Origin: Chitinophaga alhagiae
GTDB taxonomy: Bacteria > Bacteroidota > Bacteroidia > Chitinophagales > Chitinophagaceae
Direction: 5' to 3'
DNA length: 64,000 nt
Assembly (NCBI RefSeq): GCF_003568665.1
Contig: NZ_QXMH01000004.1
Location: 290,942 to 354,941 of the forward strand
Part shown: one piece after another, positions 17,377 to 26,331 of the stretch
How positions within the stretch are numbered: the first letter of the stretch is position 1
Layout: each line of letters opens with the position of its first letter
Notes under the pieces: generated by a model
What the model was told of the DNA's origin: nothing
Database searches by the model: none
What the model saw: only the letters and a program-made list of their open reading frames with translations
Program-made: the position numbers and the translations under genes

Positions 17377-17474
17377 AAGCCTATACCGCCTGTGTTTTAC
17401 GTACGCCCGGAGCCGCCTGCCTTTTGTGGCGCACCGGAGGACATTGTGCTGTAAAAGCCTATGCCGCCTGTGTT
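17373..17474. repeat. Short direct repeat, 24 bp twice, 78 bp apart
   Basis: GTAAAAGCCTATACCGCCTG plus TGTT at 17373-17396 recurs with a single change (A to G) at 17451-17474. The first copy contains the stop codon of the phosphorylase gene. The bases just before both copies are also similar (CATTATTGCACA versus CATTGTGCT), suggesting a local duplication of the gene's 3' end. Confidence 0.8.
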
Positions 17475-17544
17475 CCCGCGTTTTCAGCAAGCCGAAGAAC
17501 GCAGCATCTGCCCGCCGCCTCATTGCGCCCTGAAAAAACATTTT

Positions 17545-17552
17545 TACCTTTG
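17545..17552 (+). promoter_or_regulatory. -7 box TACCTTTG of dapF
   Basis: Matches TAnnTTTG and ends 7 bases before the ATG at 17560. This supports that start against longer in-frame versions beginning at 17461. Confidence 0.55.
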
Positions 17553-17559
17553 CACCAGC

Positions 17560-18339
17560 ATGAACATTCATTTCTACAAATACCAGGGTACCGGTAACGA
17601 CTTTGTGATCGTAGACAACCGGAACGGCGCTTACAGCGGCCTCACTACCGCACAGATAGCCCACCTGTGCGACCGCCGCTTTGGCATTGGCGCAGACGGG
17701 CTGATGATGCTGGAAACCCACCCGGAATACGACTTCCAGATGAAGTATTACAATGCGGACGGGCGCGAAGGCAGCATGTGCGGCAACGGCGGCCGCTGCC
17801 TCACGGCTTTTGCCCGCCAAATGGGCATTGATAAAAAGGAAGTGCGGTTCATTGCGGTAGACGGCCCCCACCAAGCCAGCTTCCGGGACAATGGCTGGGT
17901 TAACCTTAAAATGCAGAACGTAGACGCAATGGAGGTAGGGAACATGTATTTTTATCTCAATACAGGCTCCCCCCACTTTGTGAAGTTCGTGACAGACGTA
18001 CAGGAAGTAGACGTATACCAACAAGGCCGGGAAATCCGTTATAATGAGCGGTTTGCCGCCGAAGGCACCAATGTGAACTTTGTGCAGGAGGTAGACAACG
18101 GCATTTTTGTACGCACCTACGAGCGGGGTGTGGAAGACGAGACCTACTCCTGCGGTACCGGCGTTACCGCGGCCGCGCTCACCGCCGCCCCCGCGGAAGA
18201 AGGCAATTACAACATACCCGTTGAAACCCTCGGCGGCCACCTGGAGATCCGCTTCACCCGCACCGGCGAACGGAGCTTTTCAGACATATGGCTGTGCGGC
18301 CCCGCCACCCTTGTATTTGAAGGAAATATTAATATTTGA
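17560..18339 (+). CDS. dapF: Diaminopimelate epimerase
   Basis: A 259-residue PLP-independent epimerase that converts LL- to meso-diaminopimelate for lysine and peptidoglycan synthesis. The N-terminus is diagnostic (FYKYQGTGNDFVIVDN). The two catalytic cysteines are present: Cys74 in GSMCGNGGRC and Cys198 in YSCGTGV. Length agrees with the family (about 260-280). The start at ATG 17560 follows a -7 box by seven bases. A CorA-type gene follows 44 bases later with its own -7 box. Confidence 0.96.
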   Translation: MNIHFYKYQGTGNDFVIVDNRNGAYSGLTTAQIAHLCDRRFGIGADGLMMLETHPEYDFQMKYYNADGREGSMCGNGGRCLTAFARQMGIDKKEVRFIAVDGPHQASFRDNGWVNLKMQNVDAMEVGNMYFYLNTGSPHFVKFVTDVQEVDVYQQGREIRYNERFAAEGTNVNFVQEVDNGIFVRTYERGVEDETYSCGTGVTAAALTAAPAEEGNYNIPVETLGGHLEIRFTRTGERSFSDIWLCGPATLVFEGNINI

Positions 18340-18368
18340 CCCGCCTGCTATTGGTAAATTAATTCCAC

Positions 18369-18376
18369 TACCTTTG
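18369..18376 (+). promoter_or_regulatory. -7 box TACCTTTG of the CorA-type gene
   Basis: Same octamer as in front of dapF, ending 7 bases before the ATG at 18384 and located in the 44-base gap after dapF, so this gene can be transcribed separately. Confidence 0.55.
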
Positions 18377-18383
18377 CGCCCGG

Positions 18384-19322
18384 ATGATCCAGTATTTCAA
18401 AAATATAGATGCCCGCACGGTAGCCATAGAACGCCCGGAAAACGGCGCCTGGGTGAATATTACCCCGCCCCTCAAACAGGCAGAGTTTGAACAGCTCTCC
18501 GAGGAGCTGGACATTCCGCTGGACTTTTTGACGGACTCCCTGGATATTGACGAAAAGGCCCGCTTCGAGCTGGAAGACAACGTAAAGCTCATCGTTATCA
18601 AAACACCCACGGAAAACAACTCCATCAACGAAAGCGACGCCTATTACATCACCATCCCCATCGTGATCATCCTCACCCACAACCAGATCGTTACCGTTAA
18701 CTCTTTCGATAACGCCGCCATCAAAAAATTCCTCAATACCTTCCACAACCGCCACCCCGAAAAACGGAACATGATGGTACTGAAGGTGTTTGAGAAAGTG
18801 GTGATGAACTTCCTGGATTACCTGAAGGAGATCAACCAGCGCCGCAACCTGCTGGAGCAAAAACTGTATGACTCCAACCGTAACGAGGAGCTGCTGTACC
18901 TGATGCGTATCCAGAAAAGCCTGGTATATTTCGTGACCGCCCTGCGCAGCAACGAACTGCTGCTCATGAAACTGGAACGCACCAATTTTATGGGCCTCAA
19001 TGACGATGAGAAAGAGTTCCTGCATGACCTGATCGTAGACACTTCACAGGCCCTTGAAATGGCCAATATCTACACCAACATCCTCAGCAGCACCATGGAT
19101 GCCTTTGCCAGCATCATTTCCAATAACCTGAACTTTGTGATGAAGCGCCTCACCTCCATCACCATTGTGCTCACCCTGCCCGTACTGGTGGCCAGCATTT
19201 ACGGCATGAACGTGGAAATACCCTACGCCCACTCCCGGTACGCCTTCTACATACCCGTTACCATTGCCATTGTAACGGCCGTGGTGATGAGCTGGTATTT
19301 TATGAAGAAAAAATGGTTCTAG
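18384..19322 (+). CDS. CorA family magnesium/divalent cation transporter
   Basis: A 312-residue inner-membrane channel of the CorA/2-TM-GxN family. The N-terminal cytoplasmic domain covers about 1-245 with long charged helices (LLEQKLYDSNRNEELLYL). Two membrane helices follow (about 250-270 and 288-306), with the signature YGMN at 273-276 at the end of the first. It should take up Mg2+ (or another divalent ion) as a pentamer. It converges on the Nudix gene with 16 bases between stops and no clear terminator. Confidence 0.92.
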   Translation: MIQYFKNIDARTVAIERPENGAWVNITPPLKQAEFEQLSEELDIPLDFLTDSLDIDEKARFELEDNVKLIVIKTPTENNSINESDAYYITIPIVIILTHNQIVTVNSFDNAAIKKFLNTFHNRHPEKRNMMVLKVFEKVVMNFLDYLKEINQRRNLLEQKLYDSNRNEELLYLMRIQKSLVYFVTALRSNELLLMKLERTNFMGLNDDEKEFLHDLIVDTSQALEMANIYTNILSSTMDAFASIISNNLNFVMKRLTSITIVLTLPVLVASIYGMNVEIPYAHSRYAFYIPVTIAIVTAVVMSWYFMKKKWF

Positions 19323-19338
19323 GGTCATAGTAACCACC

Positions 19339-19791
19339 TCAAGCGTACTTCTTTTTCACAATATCCGCCAGCACCTTGTCAATAGGCAGCGTCACTGCTT
19401 CACCCGAAAACTCGTTCCAGTCTACCCAGCGCACGCCTTCTACCTGCGTGGCCCCGGGCGGGATATCAAACCCGAAGGGTTGCTCCAGCAAACGCGCTGT
19501 AAAGGGAGATGCCGGTTTTACGAGGTAATAGATGGAGATAATCTGGTTCACATCATCAAAAGCGGATATCTGGAAAAAATCCGTGGTGTAAATGTGTTCC
19601 ACTACTTCAATATCCTGGTCCAGCTCCTCTTTCCATTCCCGTACCATGCACTCCAGCGTACCTTCGCCAAACTCAAGCCCGCCGCCGGGAAACTTGGTGT
19701 AATACCCCCCGCGGATGTATTCATCGCTCACCAGCACCTGCTTTTTTTCATTGAACATGATGCCGTACACCCTTATTGTGAATTTTGACAT
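19339..19791 (-). CDS. NUDIX hydrolase with a variant Nudix box
   Basis: A 150-residue cytosolic NUDIX protein. The box G-x5-E-x7-REUxEExGU is recognisable at 37-59: Gly37, Glu43, Arg51-Glu52 and Glu55-Glu56. The usual Gly after EEx is Asp58 (REWKEELDQD). The metal-binding Glu residues are kept, so hydrolysis of a nucleoside diphosphate derivative remains likely; the substrate is unknown. It starts 16 bases after the stop of the VUT transporter gene, so it is probably the third gene of that minus-strand operon. Confidence 0.87.
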   Translation of the reverse strand: MSKFTIRVYGIMFNEKKQVLVSDEYIRGGYYTKFPGGGLEFGEGTLECMVREWKEELDQDIEVVEHIYTTDFFQISAFDDVNQIISIYYLVKPASPFTARLLEQPFGFDIPPGATQVEGVRWVDWNEFSGEAVTLPIDKVLADIVKKKYA

Positions 19792-19807
19792 GATTGATTG
19801 TTGCTTT

Positions 19808-20605
19808 TTATCTGTTCATGGCCGCCTGCCTCATTTCCGTGGCCTTTTCGTGACCCAGGTACTTTTCAATGATATCGTGTATCCAGTAGATCACGGGCGT
19901 AAGCACAATGGCCACCGTAAATTTATAGATGTAATTGATGATGCAAACGCTCAGCACCAGCCCCATAGACCATACCTCGTTCCCGTCCGGATTATAGATA
20001 GAAGGCGCCAGGCGGAATGCTACGAACAGCACAACAAAACTGTCTATCAGCTGTGAAATAAGCGTGGAACCGGTGGCCCGGAGCCATATTTTCTTTTCGC
20101 CGGTCACCTTCTTGATCTTGTGGAAGGTGAACACATCCACCAGCTGGCCAAGGAGAAAGGCCAGCACGGAAGCGATGATGATATACGAGCTTTGGCCCAG
20201 TATCTGCCCATAAGCAGCGTCCATGTCAGGCACGCCTGACTTTACTTTCATGGTCACAAAAAAACTGGCGGGCGAAAGCTGGATGGCGCAGAAAAATACA
20301 AGAAAGGCGAAAATGATCAGGCCCACCGTCATGTAAGACAGGAAACGAACGCCTTTCATACCGTAATACTCATTGATAATGTCTGTCATGATGAACACCA
20401 CCGGCCATAGCAGCACACCCGCCGTCATGTTGAAGCTGTAGGGGTCACCGAGTATCACCAGGTTAGCGGGGCTCATGCCCAGCGTGGCTTCCAGCGAAAA
20501 AATCTTCACGCCTATGATTTCCGCAATGAGGGCGTTGGCCACAAAAAAGCCGCTCAGAATAATGAACAGCCTGGTGGGTTTGTCTTTCAGGATATTGGTG
20601 ATCAT
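19808..20605 (-). CDS. Queuosine precursor transporter (YhhQ/VUT family)
   Basis: A 265-residue inner-membrane protein with about 6-7 hydrophobic helices. Family marks include MTDIINEYYGMKGVR (about 92-106), a segment DAAYGQILGQSS, and LGQLVDVFTFHKIKK (about 170-184). Established role of YhhQ: uptake of preQ0/preQ1 for queuosine in tRNA. The start is ATG 20605 because homology begins there and the ATG overlaps the TGA of the preceding small gene (ATGA); a longer frame to 20842 lies inside that gene. Confidence 0.9.
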   Translation of the reverse strand: MITNILKDKPTRLFIILSGFFVANALIAEIIGVKIFSLEATLGMSPANLVILGDPYSFNMTAGVLLWPVVFIMTDIINEYYGMKGVRFLSYMTVGLIIFAFLVFFCAIQLSPASFFVTMKVKSGVPDMDAAYGQILGQSSYIIIASVLAFLLGQLVDVFTFHKIKKVTGEKKIWLRATGSTLISQLIDSFVVLFVAFRLAPSIYNPDGNEVWSMGLVLSVCIINYIYKFTVAIVLTPVIYWIHDIIEKYLGHEKATEMRQAAMNR

Positions 20606-20886
20606 GATATGAACAATTCCGTTTGAACAAGCAAAATAATAACATTCAATACAAATATATAGGGATGCATGTTGGCCCACTGCACCTTGCGGGTGACCAG
20701 CAGGATGGCGCCCAGCAGGCAGGTGACAATATTCAGCGGCGCGGCCACCAGTCCGCCGAGTACCATCACATGTTTCACCACATGCTCCCAGGCGTCTGTA
20801 TGGTCCATCATCCTGATCACAAAGCCGATCAAATAACAGCAATTACAAATAAAGCTCAACTTTATCAGGAACCTCAGCCAGCTCAT
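20602..20886 (-). CDS. Small membrane protein of unknown function, co-translated with YhhQ
   Basis: A 94-residue protein with three hydrophobic segments (about 4-24, 37-63 and 75-92), including LSFICNCCYLIGFVI and VLNVIILLVQTELF. It overlaps the yhhQ-like gene by four bases (ATGA), so it is a real gene and probably its partner or a neighbour in the same membrane operon. I do not recognise a family. The divergent YfhO gene starts 62 bases away, and the intervening AT-rich stretch holds both promoters. Confidence 0.78.
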   Translation of the reverse strand: MSWLRFLIKLSFICNCCYLIGFVIRMMDHTDAWEHVVKHVMVLGGLVAAPLNIVTCLLGAILLVTRKVQWANMHPYIFVLNVIILLVQTELFIS

Positions 20887-20948
20887 ATTGAAATTTCGGA
20901 TAAAATACAGTTATTTTGGATTCTTTAAAACTAAATCTGTTTTACCCG

Positions 20949-23420
20949 ATGAAGCAAAACTGGCAAAAAGCCGTTCTCCCGCATGTGTATGCCATCCTCA
21001 TCTTCCTGGGGCTTGCATTTCTGTTCTGCAGCCCGGTGCTGGAAGGCTTGGAAATCAGGCAGAATGATACGGTACAATGGCAAGCCATGTCACAGGAGGC
21101 CCGCGAATACAAAAACGCCACCGGCACAGATCCCTTGTGGACCAATGCCATGTTTGGCGGCATGCCCACCTACCAGATCTTTATGGCGCAAGACAATTAT
21201 ACTTATTTCCTGCACCTGATACTGACCCTGGGGCTGCCCAAACCGGTGAATTTCTTTTTCCTGGCCATGCTGGGCTTTTATATTTTGCTGAATGTAATGG
21301 GCTTCCGGCATTGGGTCTCCGTTATAGGCGCCATTGCTTTCGGGTTTACGTCCTACACGTCCATCATCATTTCCGCCGGGCATGATACAAAGATGTTCAC
21401 CATTGCGTACATAGCGCCCATGCTGGCGGGTATTTTGCTGACCTACCGCGGCAGGTACTGGATTGGCGGCGTTATTACCTGCATTACGCTGGCGCTGATG
21501 ACCACGTCTGGCCACTACCAGATATTGTACTACGTGCTGCTGGTGTGCCTTATCATTGGCGTGGTGTACGTGGTGCATGCCATCCGTACGCAACAGGTGG
21601 CGCATGTTATCAAGGCTTCCCTGGTATTAGTCGTTTCCGGGGCGTTATCCATACTGCCTTCTACCGTCAACATCTGGACCACCTCTGAATATTCCAAGTA
21701 TACCATGCGCGGCGGCCACTCCGAACTATCCGCCCCTGAAGGGGAAGAAGGAGACAAATCCGCCGGGGGGCTCACCAAAAGCTACGCTTTCCAGTGGAGC
21801 CAGGGCATCACCGAGCCGCTGACCATATTTGCGCCCAACCTGTACGGCGGGCCCAGCATGGGGCCTTTGTCTACTTCCAGCGCTACCTACAAAGCCTACA
21901 CCAGCCTGGGCATGCCGGCCGCGCAAGCGGAGCAGTACGCCGCCAACTCGCCCCGCTACTGGGGGCCGCAGAGCATGGTAGACGGCGGCATTTACTGGGG
22001 CGCAGTGATCATCTTCCTGTTTGTGCTGGCGCTGTTCATTGTAAAAGATTTCAACAAATGGTGGATAGTGGCCGCGTCTGTACTCGGGGTGTTGCTGGCC
22101 TGGGGAGACAGCTTTGCCACGTTCAACTACCTGCTGTTCGATTACCTGCCGCTGTACAATAAATTCAGGGCGCCCGCGCAGGCACTCATCATCCCGCAGG
22201 TGCTGGTGCCGTTGCTGGCCTGCTGGGCGCTGAACGAGGCGGTGGCCGGCAAAATTGACAAGCCGCTGCTCATCAAACAGCTCAAAAAAGCATTCTATAT
22301 CACCGGCGGCATTTGCCTGGCGCTGATCATCGGCTCCTTTGGCATCATCCATTTCACGTCCGCTACAGATTACGCCCGGAATTTTTATACACAGATCACG
22401 CAGGGCAACCAGCAGATCATTGACACCATGATGACGGCCATTATTGAAGACCGCGCTTCCCTGCTGCGCATAGATGCCTTCCGCAGCCTGGCCATTATAG
22501 CCGTGGCTTTTGCCCTCCTGTGGGCGCTGCTGCAGCAAAAAGTAAAACCGGTGGTGTTCTTTGCCGCCATGACCATACTGGTGGCAGTTGACCAGGTACC
22601 GGTAGCCTACCGCTATCTCAATAAAAAGAATTACGTAACGCCTCAAGACTACAGCAGGATCTTTGCGCCCAGCCCTGTAGACCTGGCCATCAAACAGGAT
22701 AAAGATCCGTATTACCGTGTATTCAATGCCGTTAATTTTCAGGACGCGCTGAACTCTTACCACCACAAGGCGGTGGGAGGCTACAGCCCGGTGAAGCTGG
22801 CGCTGTATCAAGACCTGATCGTTCACCAGATCACCAAAGGCACGCCCGGCGTGCTGAACATGCTGAACGCCAAATACATCATTTTCGCGGACAGCGCGGG
22901 GCAGCTGGCTTACCAGCAGAACCCCGCAGCACTGGGCAATGCCTGGTTCGTAGACAGCCTGGTGTGGGCTAAAAATGCGGACGAGGAAATGAAAACGCTG
23001 GATCACCTGCCCACCGGTCATGCCGCTGTTATTGACGAGCGCTTCAAACCGGTATTGAACAACTTTGCACCAGGCAGGGACTCCGCCAGCCATATTACGC
23101 TCACGCAATACGGCCTCAACCAGCTGAACTACAAAAGCGCCAACACCCAACCCGGCCTGGCGGTGTTCTCGGACGTGTATTATCCTGCGGGCTGGAATGT
23201 GTATATAGACGGGAAAAAAGATGAAATAGTGCGGGTGAACTACCTGTTGCGCGGTGTGAAAATACCCGCCGGGGAACATACCATTGAAATGAAGTTCGAG
23301 CCGCGCTCCTACTACCTGGGCAATGCTATTTCCCGCTGGTCTTCCATACTGATGCTGGTGTTGCTGGCCGGTGCGCTGGTATACGAGATCAGGAGGCGCC
23401 GCGCTGCGCCTGCGGCATAG
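20949..23420 (+). CDS. YfhO family multi-pass membrane protein
   Basis: An 823-residue inner-membrane protein with about 12 hydrophobic segments in the first 545 residues, ending with a soluble periplasmic beta domain (about 700-790, GLAVFSDVYYPAGWNVYIDGK) and a last helix (about 795-815). YfhO proteins belong to the GT-C-like glycosyltransferase superfamily; in Gram-positives they glycosylate lipoteichoic acid, and large Bacteroidota versions are of unknown substrate. The loop after the first helix (IRQNDTVQWQAMSQEAREY) carries the acidic residues expected in such enzymes. The ATG at 20949 is preferred to 20916 because the latter lies in a probable -7 region (TTATTTTG). Confidence 0.88.
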   Translation: MKQNWQKAVLPHVYAILIFLGLAFLFCSPVLEGLEIRQNDTVQWQAMSQEAREYKNATGTDPLWTNAMFGGMPTYQIFMAQDNYTYFLHLILTLGLPKPVNFFFLAMLGFYILLNVMGFRHWVSVIGAIAFGFTSYTSIIISAGHDTKMFTIAYIAPMLAGILLTYRGRYWIGGVITCITLALMTTSGHYQILYYVLLVCLIIGVVYVVHAIRTQQVAHVIKASLVLVVSGALSILPSTVNIWTTSEYSKYTMRGGHSELSAPEGEEGDKSAGGLTKSYAFQWSQGITEPLTIFAPNLYGGPSMGPLSTSSATYKAYTSLGMPAAQAEQYAANSPRYWGPQSMVDGGIYWGAVIIFLFVLALFIVKDFNKWWIVAASVLGVLLAWGDSFATFNYLLFDYLPLYNKFRAPAQALIIPQVLVPLLACWALNEAVAGKIDKPLLIKQLKKAFYITGGICLALIIGSFGIIHFTSATDYARNFYTQITQGNQQIIDTMMTAIIEDRASLLRIDAFRSLAIIAVAFALLWALLQQKVKPVVFFAAMTILVAVDQVPVAYRYLNKKNYVTPQDYSRIFAPSPVDLAIKQDKDPYYRVFNAVNFQDALNSYHHKAVGGYSPVKLALYQDLIVHQITKGTPGVLNMLNAKYIIFADSAGQLAYQQNPAALGNAWFVDSLVWAKNADEEMKTLDHLPTGHAAVIDERFKPVLNNFAPGRDSASHITLTQYGLNQLNYKSANTQPGLAVFSDVYYPAGWNVYIDGKKDEIVRVNYLLRGVKIPAGEHTIEMKFEPRSYYLGNAISRWSSILMLVLLAGALVYEIRRRRAAPAA

Positions 23421-23441
23421 GCACATAGGAATGAATTGAAC

Positions 23442-23469
23442 GGGCGTTCCTTCGGGGCGCCCTTTTTTT
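23442..23469 (+). terminator. Terminator of the YfhO gene
   Basis: GC stem GGGCG.../...CGCCC with GU pairs around a TTC loop (23442-23462), then TTTTTTT. Its T run overlaps the stop codon of the convergent hydrolase gene. Confidence 0.75.
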
Positions 23470-24073
23470 ATGATGGCACGTACTGCCTGAAAAAGGCGTC
23501 CGTTTCGCTGATCACCTGTTCCCAGTTGCCGGGTTTGCTGAAGCCATGATCTGCGCCATTGACCTGCACATGTTTGTTCGGTACCTGTTTATCGTTGAGG
23601 GCGTTGGTAAACGCATCGCAGAGGGTTTTGCTGACATCCGGCATGTTGAACGCTTCATTGTTTTCGGGCCGTATGTTGATGGTGGCCCTGGCGCTGCCGC
23701 CGCTGGCCACTATCCAGTAAGGGCTTACCGCCATATAGGCCAGCTTGTTGGCATTTACCGGCTCATGGCCAATGGCCCTGTAGTACACCTCCACCAGCCG
23801 GTAGTTCACGTTCAGCACCGCGTACCCTTTGGCGGAAAAACTTTGCATCTGCGCATGCAGGTCTGCCTTGTCTCCCGCCACAAATCCACCGCCATGCAAA
23901 AACACCACCACGGGCGTATTGGCGGAGCGGGCAGATGGCAGGTACACGTCCATTTTCTGGCGGGCATCGGGGCCGTAGGCCATGTCTTTGAGGATTACGG
24001 GGTCATTGCTGTCTTTTTTGCTCCAGGCAGAAGCAAGAATGGCCATACAGAGAAGAGATAAGGTGCTGCGCAT
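23468..24073 (-). CDS. Alpha/beta hydrolase (esterase/lipase family) remnant lacking the nucleophile elbow
   Basis: A 201-residue exported protein (signal peptide about 1-16). It begins as a normal alpha/beta hydrolase: KMDVYLPSARS and the oxyanion-hole motif HGGG at 60-63, then NVNYRLV at 88-94. Directly after this the sequence jumps to the far C-terminal part of the fold (SPYWIV at 117-122) and ends with the catalytic-His region GADHGFS (His176). The middle that normally holds GxSxG is absent, and the place where the acid should be reads RPENNEAF, with Asn instead of Asp. Length is well below the usual 280-300. It looks like an in-frame internal deletion near base 23790, hence probably non-catalytic. 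ATG 24073 is preferred over a GTG at 24097. Confidence 0.7.
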   Translation of the reverse strand: MRSTLSLLCMAILASAWSKKDSNDPVILKDMAYGPDARQKMDVYLPSARSANTPVVVFLHGGGFVAGDKADLHAQMQSFSAKGYAVLNVNYRLVEVYYRAIGHEPVNANKLAYMAVSPYWIVASGGSARATINIRPENNEAFNMPDVSKTLCDAFTNALNDKQVPNKHVQVNGADHGFSKPGNWEQVISETDAFFRQYVPS

Positions 24074-24193
24074 GGTACATGGTTTTGTACTGGGCACGGT
24101 ACTTCAAAAAAGGTGCCGGGATGATGATGGGCCGCTTTTCGGGAACAGCACCCATACAGCGGTATTCTTCGGGCGGCAGGAAAGCCTTTTTAT

Positions 24194-25111
24194 TCAATAC
24201 CACCACCTTGCGCCTACGCTCCGCAGGTATTCCTTTGCTTTTTCTCCCAGCGGCGTTCGCCGTTCCCGGCCCGGAATGCGCCATATTTCGCGCCAGCCGC
24301 CGGCCCATTCCTTCCAGTTCCACGATGTTTTTTGGAGGAACTCCAGGGACCACATCACGGCGGTGGTACAGAAATACAGCTTTGGCAGGTAACGGTAGGC
24401 CACCTTGCTTTTATTCACCCATAACATTTTCATCTTGATCAGCTGCGGCGTGCGGCCCAGGGGAGATTCGTTGTGGAGCACCACAATATCCGCATCGTAG
24501 GCAATGCTGTAGCCCTGTTCTATTACGCGGTAGGTGAGGTCATATTCTTCCATGCCGTAAAAAAAATCAACCGGGTACACGCCGGCCTTTTCATATACTT
24601 CTTTGAGCACGGCATGCCCGCAGCCGATAAAATAAGGGGCCAGAAAGAAAGGCTTGCGGTGATATTTTTCAAACTGTTTGTGGGGAAAGGCGTTCACCTG
24701 CATTTGCCCGGTGCTGGCATACAGTACCTTGAAGCAAAGAATGCCGGTACGGTGATCTGTCAGCAGCGGGGCGGCAAAGGCCGCTTCTATCTGCTGCAGG
24801 GCGGTATTGTTTTGAAAGGCCGCATCATCATCTATAGTGACCAGTATAGGCGCGGAAGCCATGGAAATGCCCAGGTTGCGGCCCCGCGCCACCCCCAGGT
24901 TCTCCTGTGAATAGTGGTAGCGGAAAGGAAGGTGGGCATGCGCGGCAATAAAGGCCTGCACCGGCGTATAATCAGCGGTGGACGCATTATTGATGATGAT
25001 CACTTCCTTCAGGAGGCTGCCGGCCTGCTGCTGGCCGGCCAGGTTCTGCAACAGCGCCAGCAGATCGTCTGGCCGGTTGTAAGTGATGATGATGACAGAC
25101 AGTTGTTTCAT
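24194..25111 (-). CDS. Glycosyltransferase family 2
   Basis: A 305-residue cytosolic GT-A enzyme. It starts directly with the nucleotide-binding strand (MKQLSVIIITYNRPDD), shows NLGVARGRNLG (about 71-81) and the metal-binding acidic cluster DDD at 94-96 (TIDDDA), and an acceptor-side FFYGMEEYDLTYRV segment at about 184-197. It resembles rhamnosyl- or galactofuranosyl-transferase-like GT2s. Last gene of the minus-strand group that begins with the GT11 fucosyltransferase; it overlaps the GT4 gene by four bases (ATGA). Confidence 0.9.
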   Translation of the reverse strand: MKQLSVIIITYNRPDDLLALLQNLAGQQQAGSLLKEVIIINNASTADYTPVQAFIAAHAHLPFRYHYSQENLGVARGRNLGISMASAPILVTIDDDAAFQNNTALQQIEAAFAAPLLTDHRTGILCFKVLYASTGQMQVNAFPHKQFEKYHRKPFFLAPYFIGCGHAVLKEVYEKAGVYPVDFFYGMEEYDLTYRVIEQGYSIAYDADIVVLHNESPLGRTPQLIKMKMLWVNKSKVAYRYLPKLYFCTTAVMWSLEFLQKTSWNWKEWAGGWREIWRIPGRERRTPLGEKAKEYLRSVGARWWY

Positions 25112-26331
25112 AATTCCAGCAAAAGCGAGCGGTAGGCCTGTGCAAATGCCTCCATCCCGAAATGTTCACGCGCGTAGCGGATATTGGCCGCCGCTATGGC
25201 CTGCAGTTGCTCCGGGTGCTGCCGCCAGCGGGCCAGGCATTGCACCGCCTGCTCCACTATACCGGCTTCCGGCTGCGTATGGTCCAGGAGAAAGCCGTTT
25301 TCCCCGTTCTTTACATGATAGGGAATGTCTCCCACATCTGTGGCCAGTACGGCCAGTCCCCGCGCCATGGCTTCCATGATCACCATGGGAAAACCTTCGC
25401 GGGTGGAGGTGATCATAATGACCTGGTGCTGCCGGTAAATGCGGTCTATGGCAGCCGCGTCCGTCTGTTCCCCGTAGAAATGCCCATAGGGCCGCAGCTC
25501 CGCCGGTATGGCAGCCTCTACCGGCCCCAGGAAGCCCGCGGGGAGGCCGGATGCTTTCGCTATTTCCGCCACCAGCCAGGGGCGTTTTTCTTCCGTGCCG
25601 CGGCCAACGTAGAGCAGGGACAGCGCTCCAGCCTGCCCGTTTGTGTTGTGCATGTCCCCGCCCGGCCCCGCAACAGGCCCTTCGCCGGCGGAACCAATGC
25701 TGTCCGGCAGCGGAATGCCGTTCATAATAAGCCGGATGCGCTGCTCAAAATGCGCCGGTACCTTATACCGTTTGTACAAGGCAAGGTGCTGCGCTATGCT
25801 ATCCCGGCTGATCATCACCGTAGCCGTGTAAAACGGCAGGAAAGGCAGGCGGATGTAGGAAAAGCTGCAAAAAGAATGGATCAGCTCTATCTGGCGCACA
25901 GGCGGCCGCAAATGCGGGCTCAGTTTATACGCAAAATTGCATTGCCCGTTCAACACCACCGGGGTGCGGCGCTGGCGGTGAATGTAACCGGCGGCAATGC
26001 CGCGCCAGGTGAGGTTGAGGAAATACAGCCATTTATTGTCCGTATAGGCAGCTACGTTATAGATGGTAATGTTGCCCCCCCTGAACCGCGGCAGCATGGC
26101 TTCGTTCATAGACCGTTTGGTAAAGAACACCGCTATCTTCTTTTCAGGGAACAGCTTCACTATTTCGCTATGTACTTTCTCCGCCCCGCCCACATGGTAA
26201 AAAGGGAAAAAGAAAAAGATATCATATTCTTCCTTCAGCGGCCTGAAACGGGCTATCAGCCTGCCCAGCAGGGCAAAGGGGAAAATGATCACATCTTCCA
26301 GCCGTCTTTTCCGTATCAGCCACTGGTACAT
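25108..26331 (-). CDS. Glycosyltransferase family 4
   Basis: A 407-residue GT-B enzyme. The N-terminal half has FFFFPFYHVGGAEKVHSEIV (about 38-57), typical for acceptor binding in GT4. The C-terminal half contains LLYVGRGTEEKRPWL (about 242-256) and the nucleotide-sugar motif STREGFPMVIMEAMARG (about 320-336) with the E-x7-E pair. Donor and acceptor are unknown. The gene begins immediately before the stop of the next GT2 gene's frame (adjacent, no gap) and overlaps the downstream GT2 by four bases, so it sits in a tight operon. Confidence 0.9.
   Translation of the reverse strand: MYQWLIRKRRLEDVIIFPFALLGRLIARFRPLKEEYDIFFFFPFYHVGGAEKVHSEIVKLFPEKKIAVFFTKRSMNEAMLPRFRGGNITIYNVAAYTDNKWLYFLNLTWRGIAAGYIHRQRRTPVVLNGQCNFAYKLSPHLRPPVRQIELIHSFCSFSYIRLPFLPFYTATVMISRDSIAQHLALYKRYKVPAHFEQRIRLIMNGIPLPDSIGSAGEGPVAGPGGDMHNTNGQAGALSLLYVGRGTEEKRPWLVAEIAKASGLPAGFLGPVEAAIPAELRPYGHFYGEQTDAAAIDRIYRQHQVIMITSTREGFPMVIMEAMARGLAVLATDVGDIPYHVKNGENGFLLDHTQPEAGIVEQAVQCLARWRQHPEQLQAIAAANIRYAREHFGMEAFAQAYRSLLLEL

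Noticed and set aside
21726..23426. Minus-strand frame of 566 codons opposite the YfhO gene
   Set aside because: Shadow frame without domains; the YfhO gene on the other strand explains the sequence.
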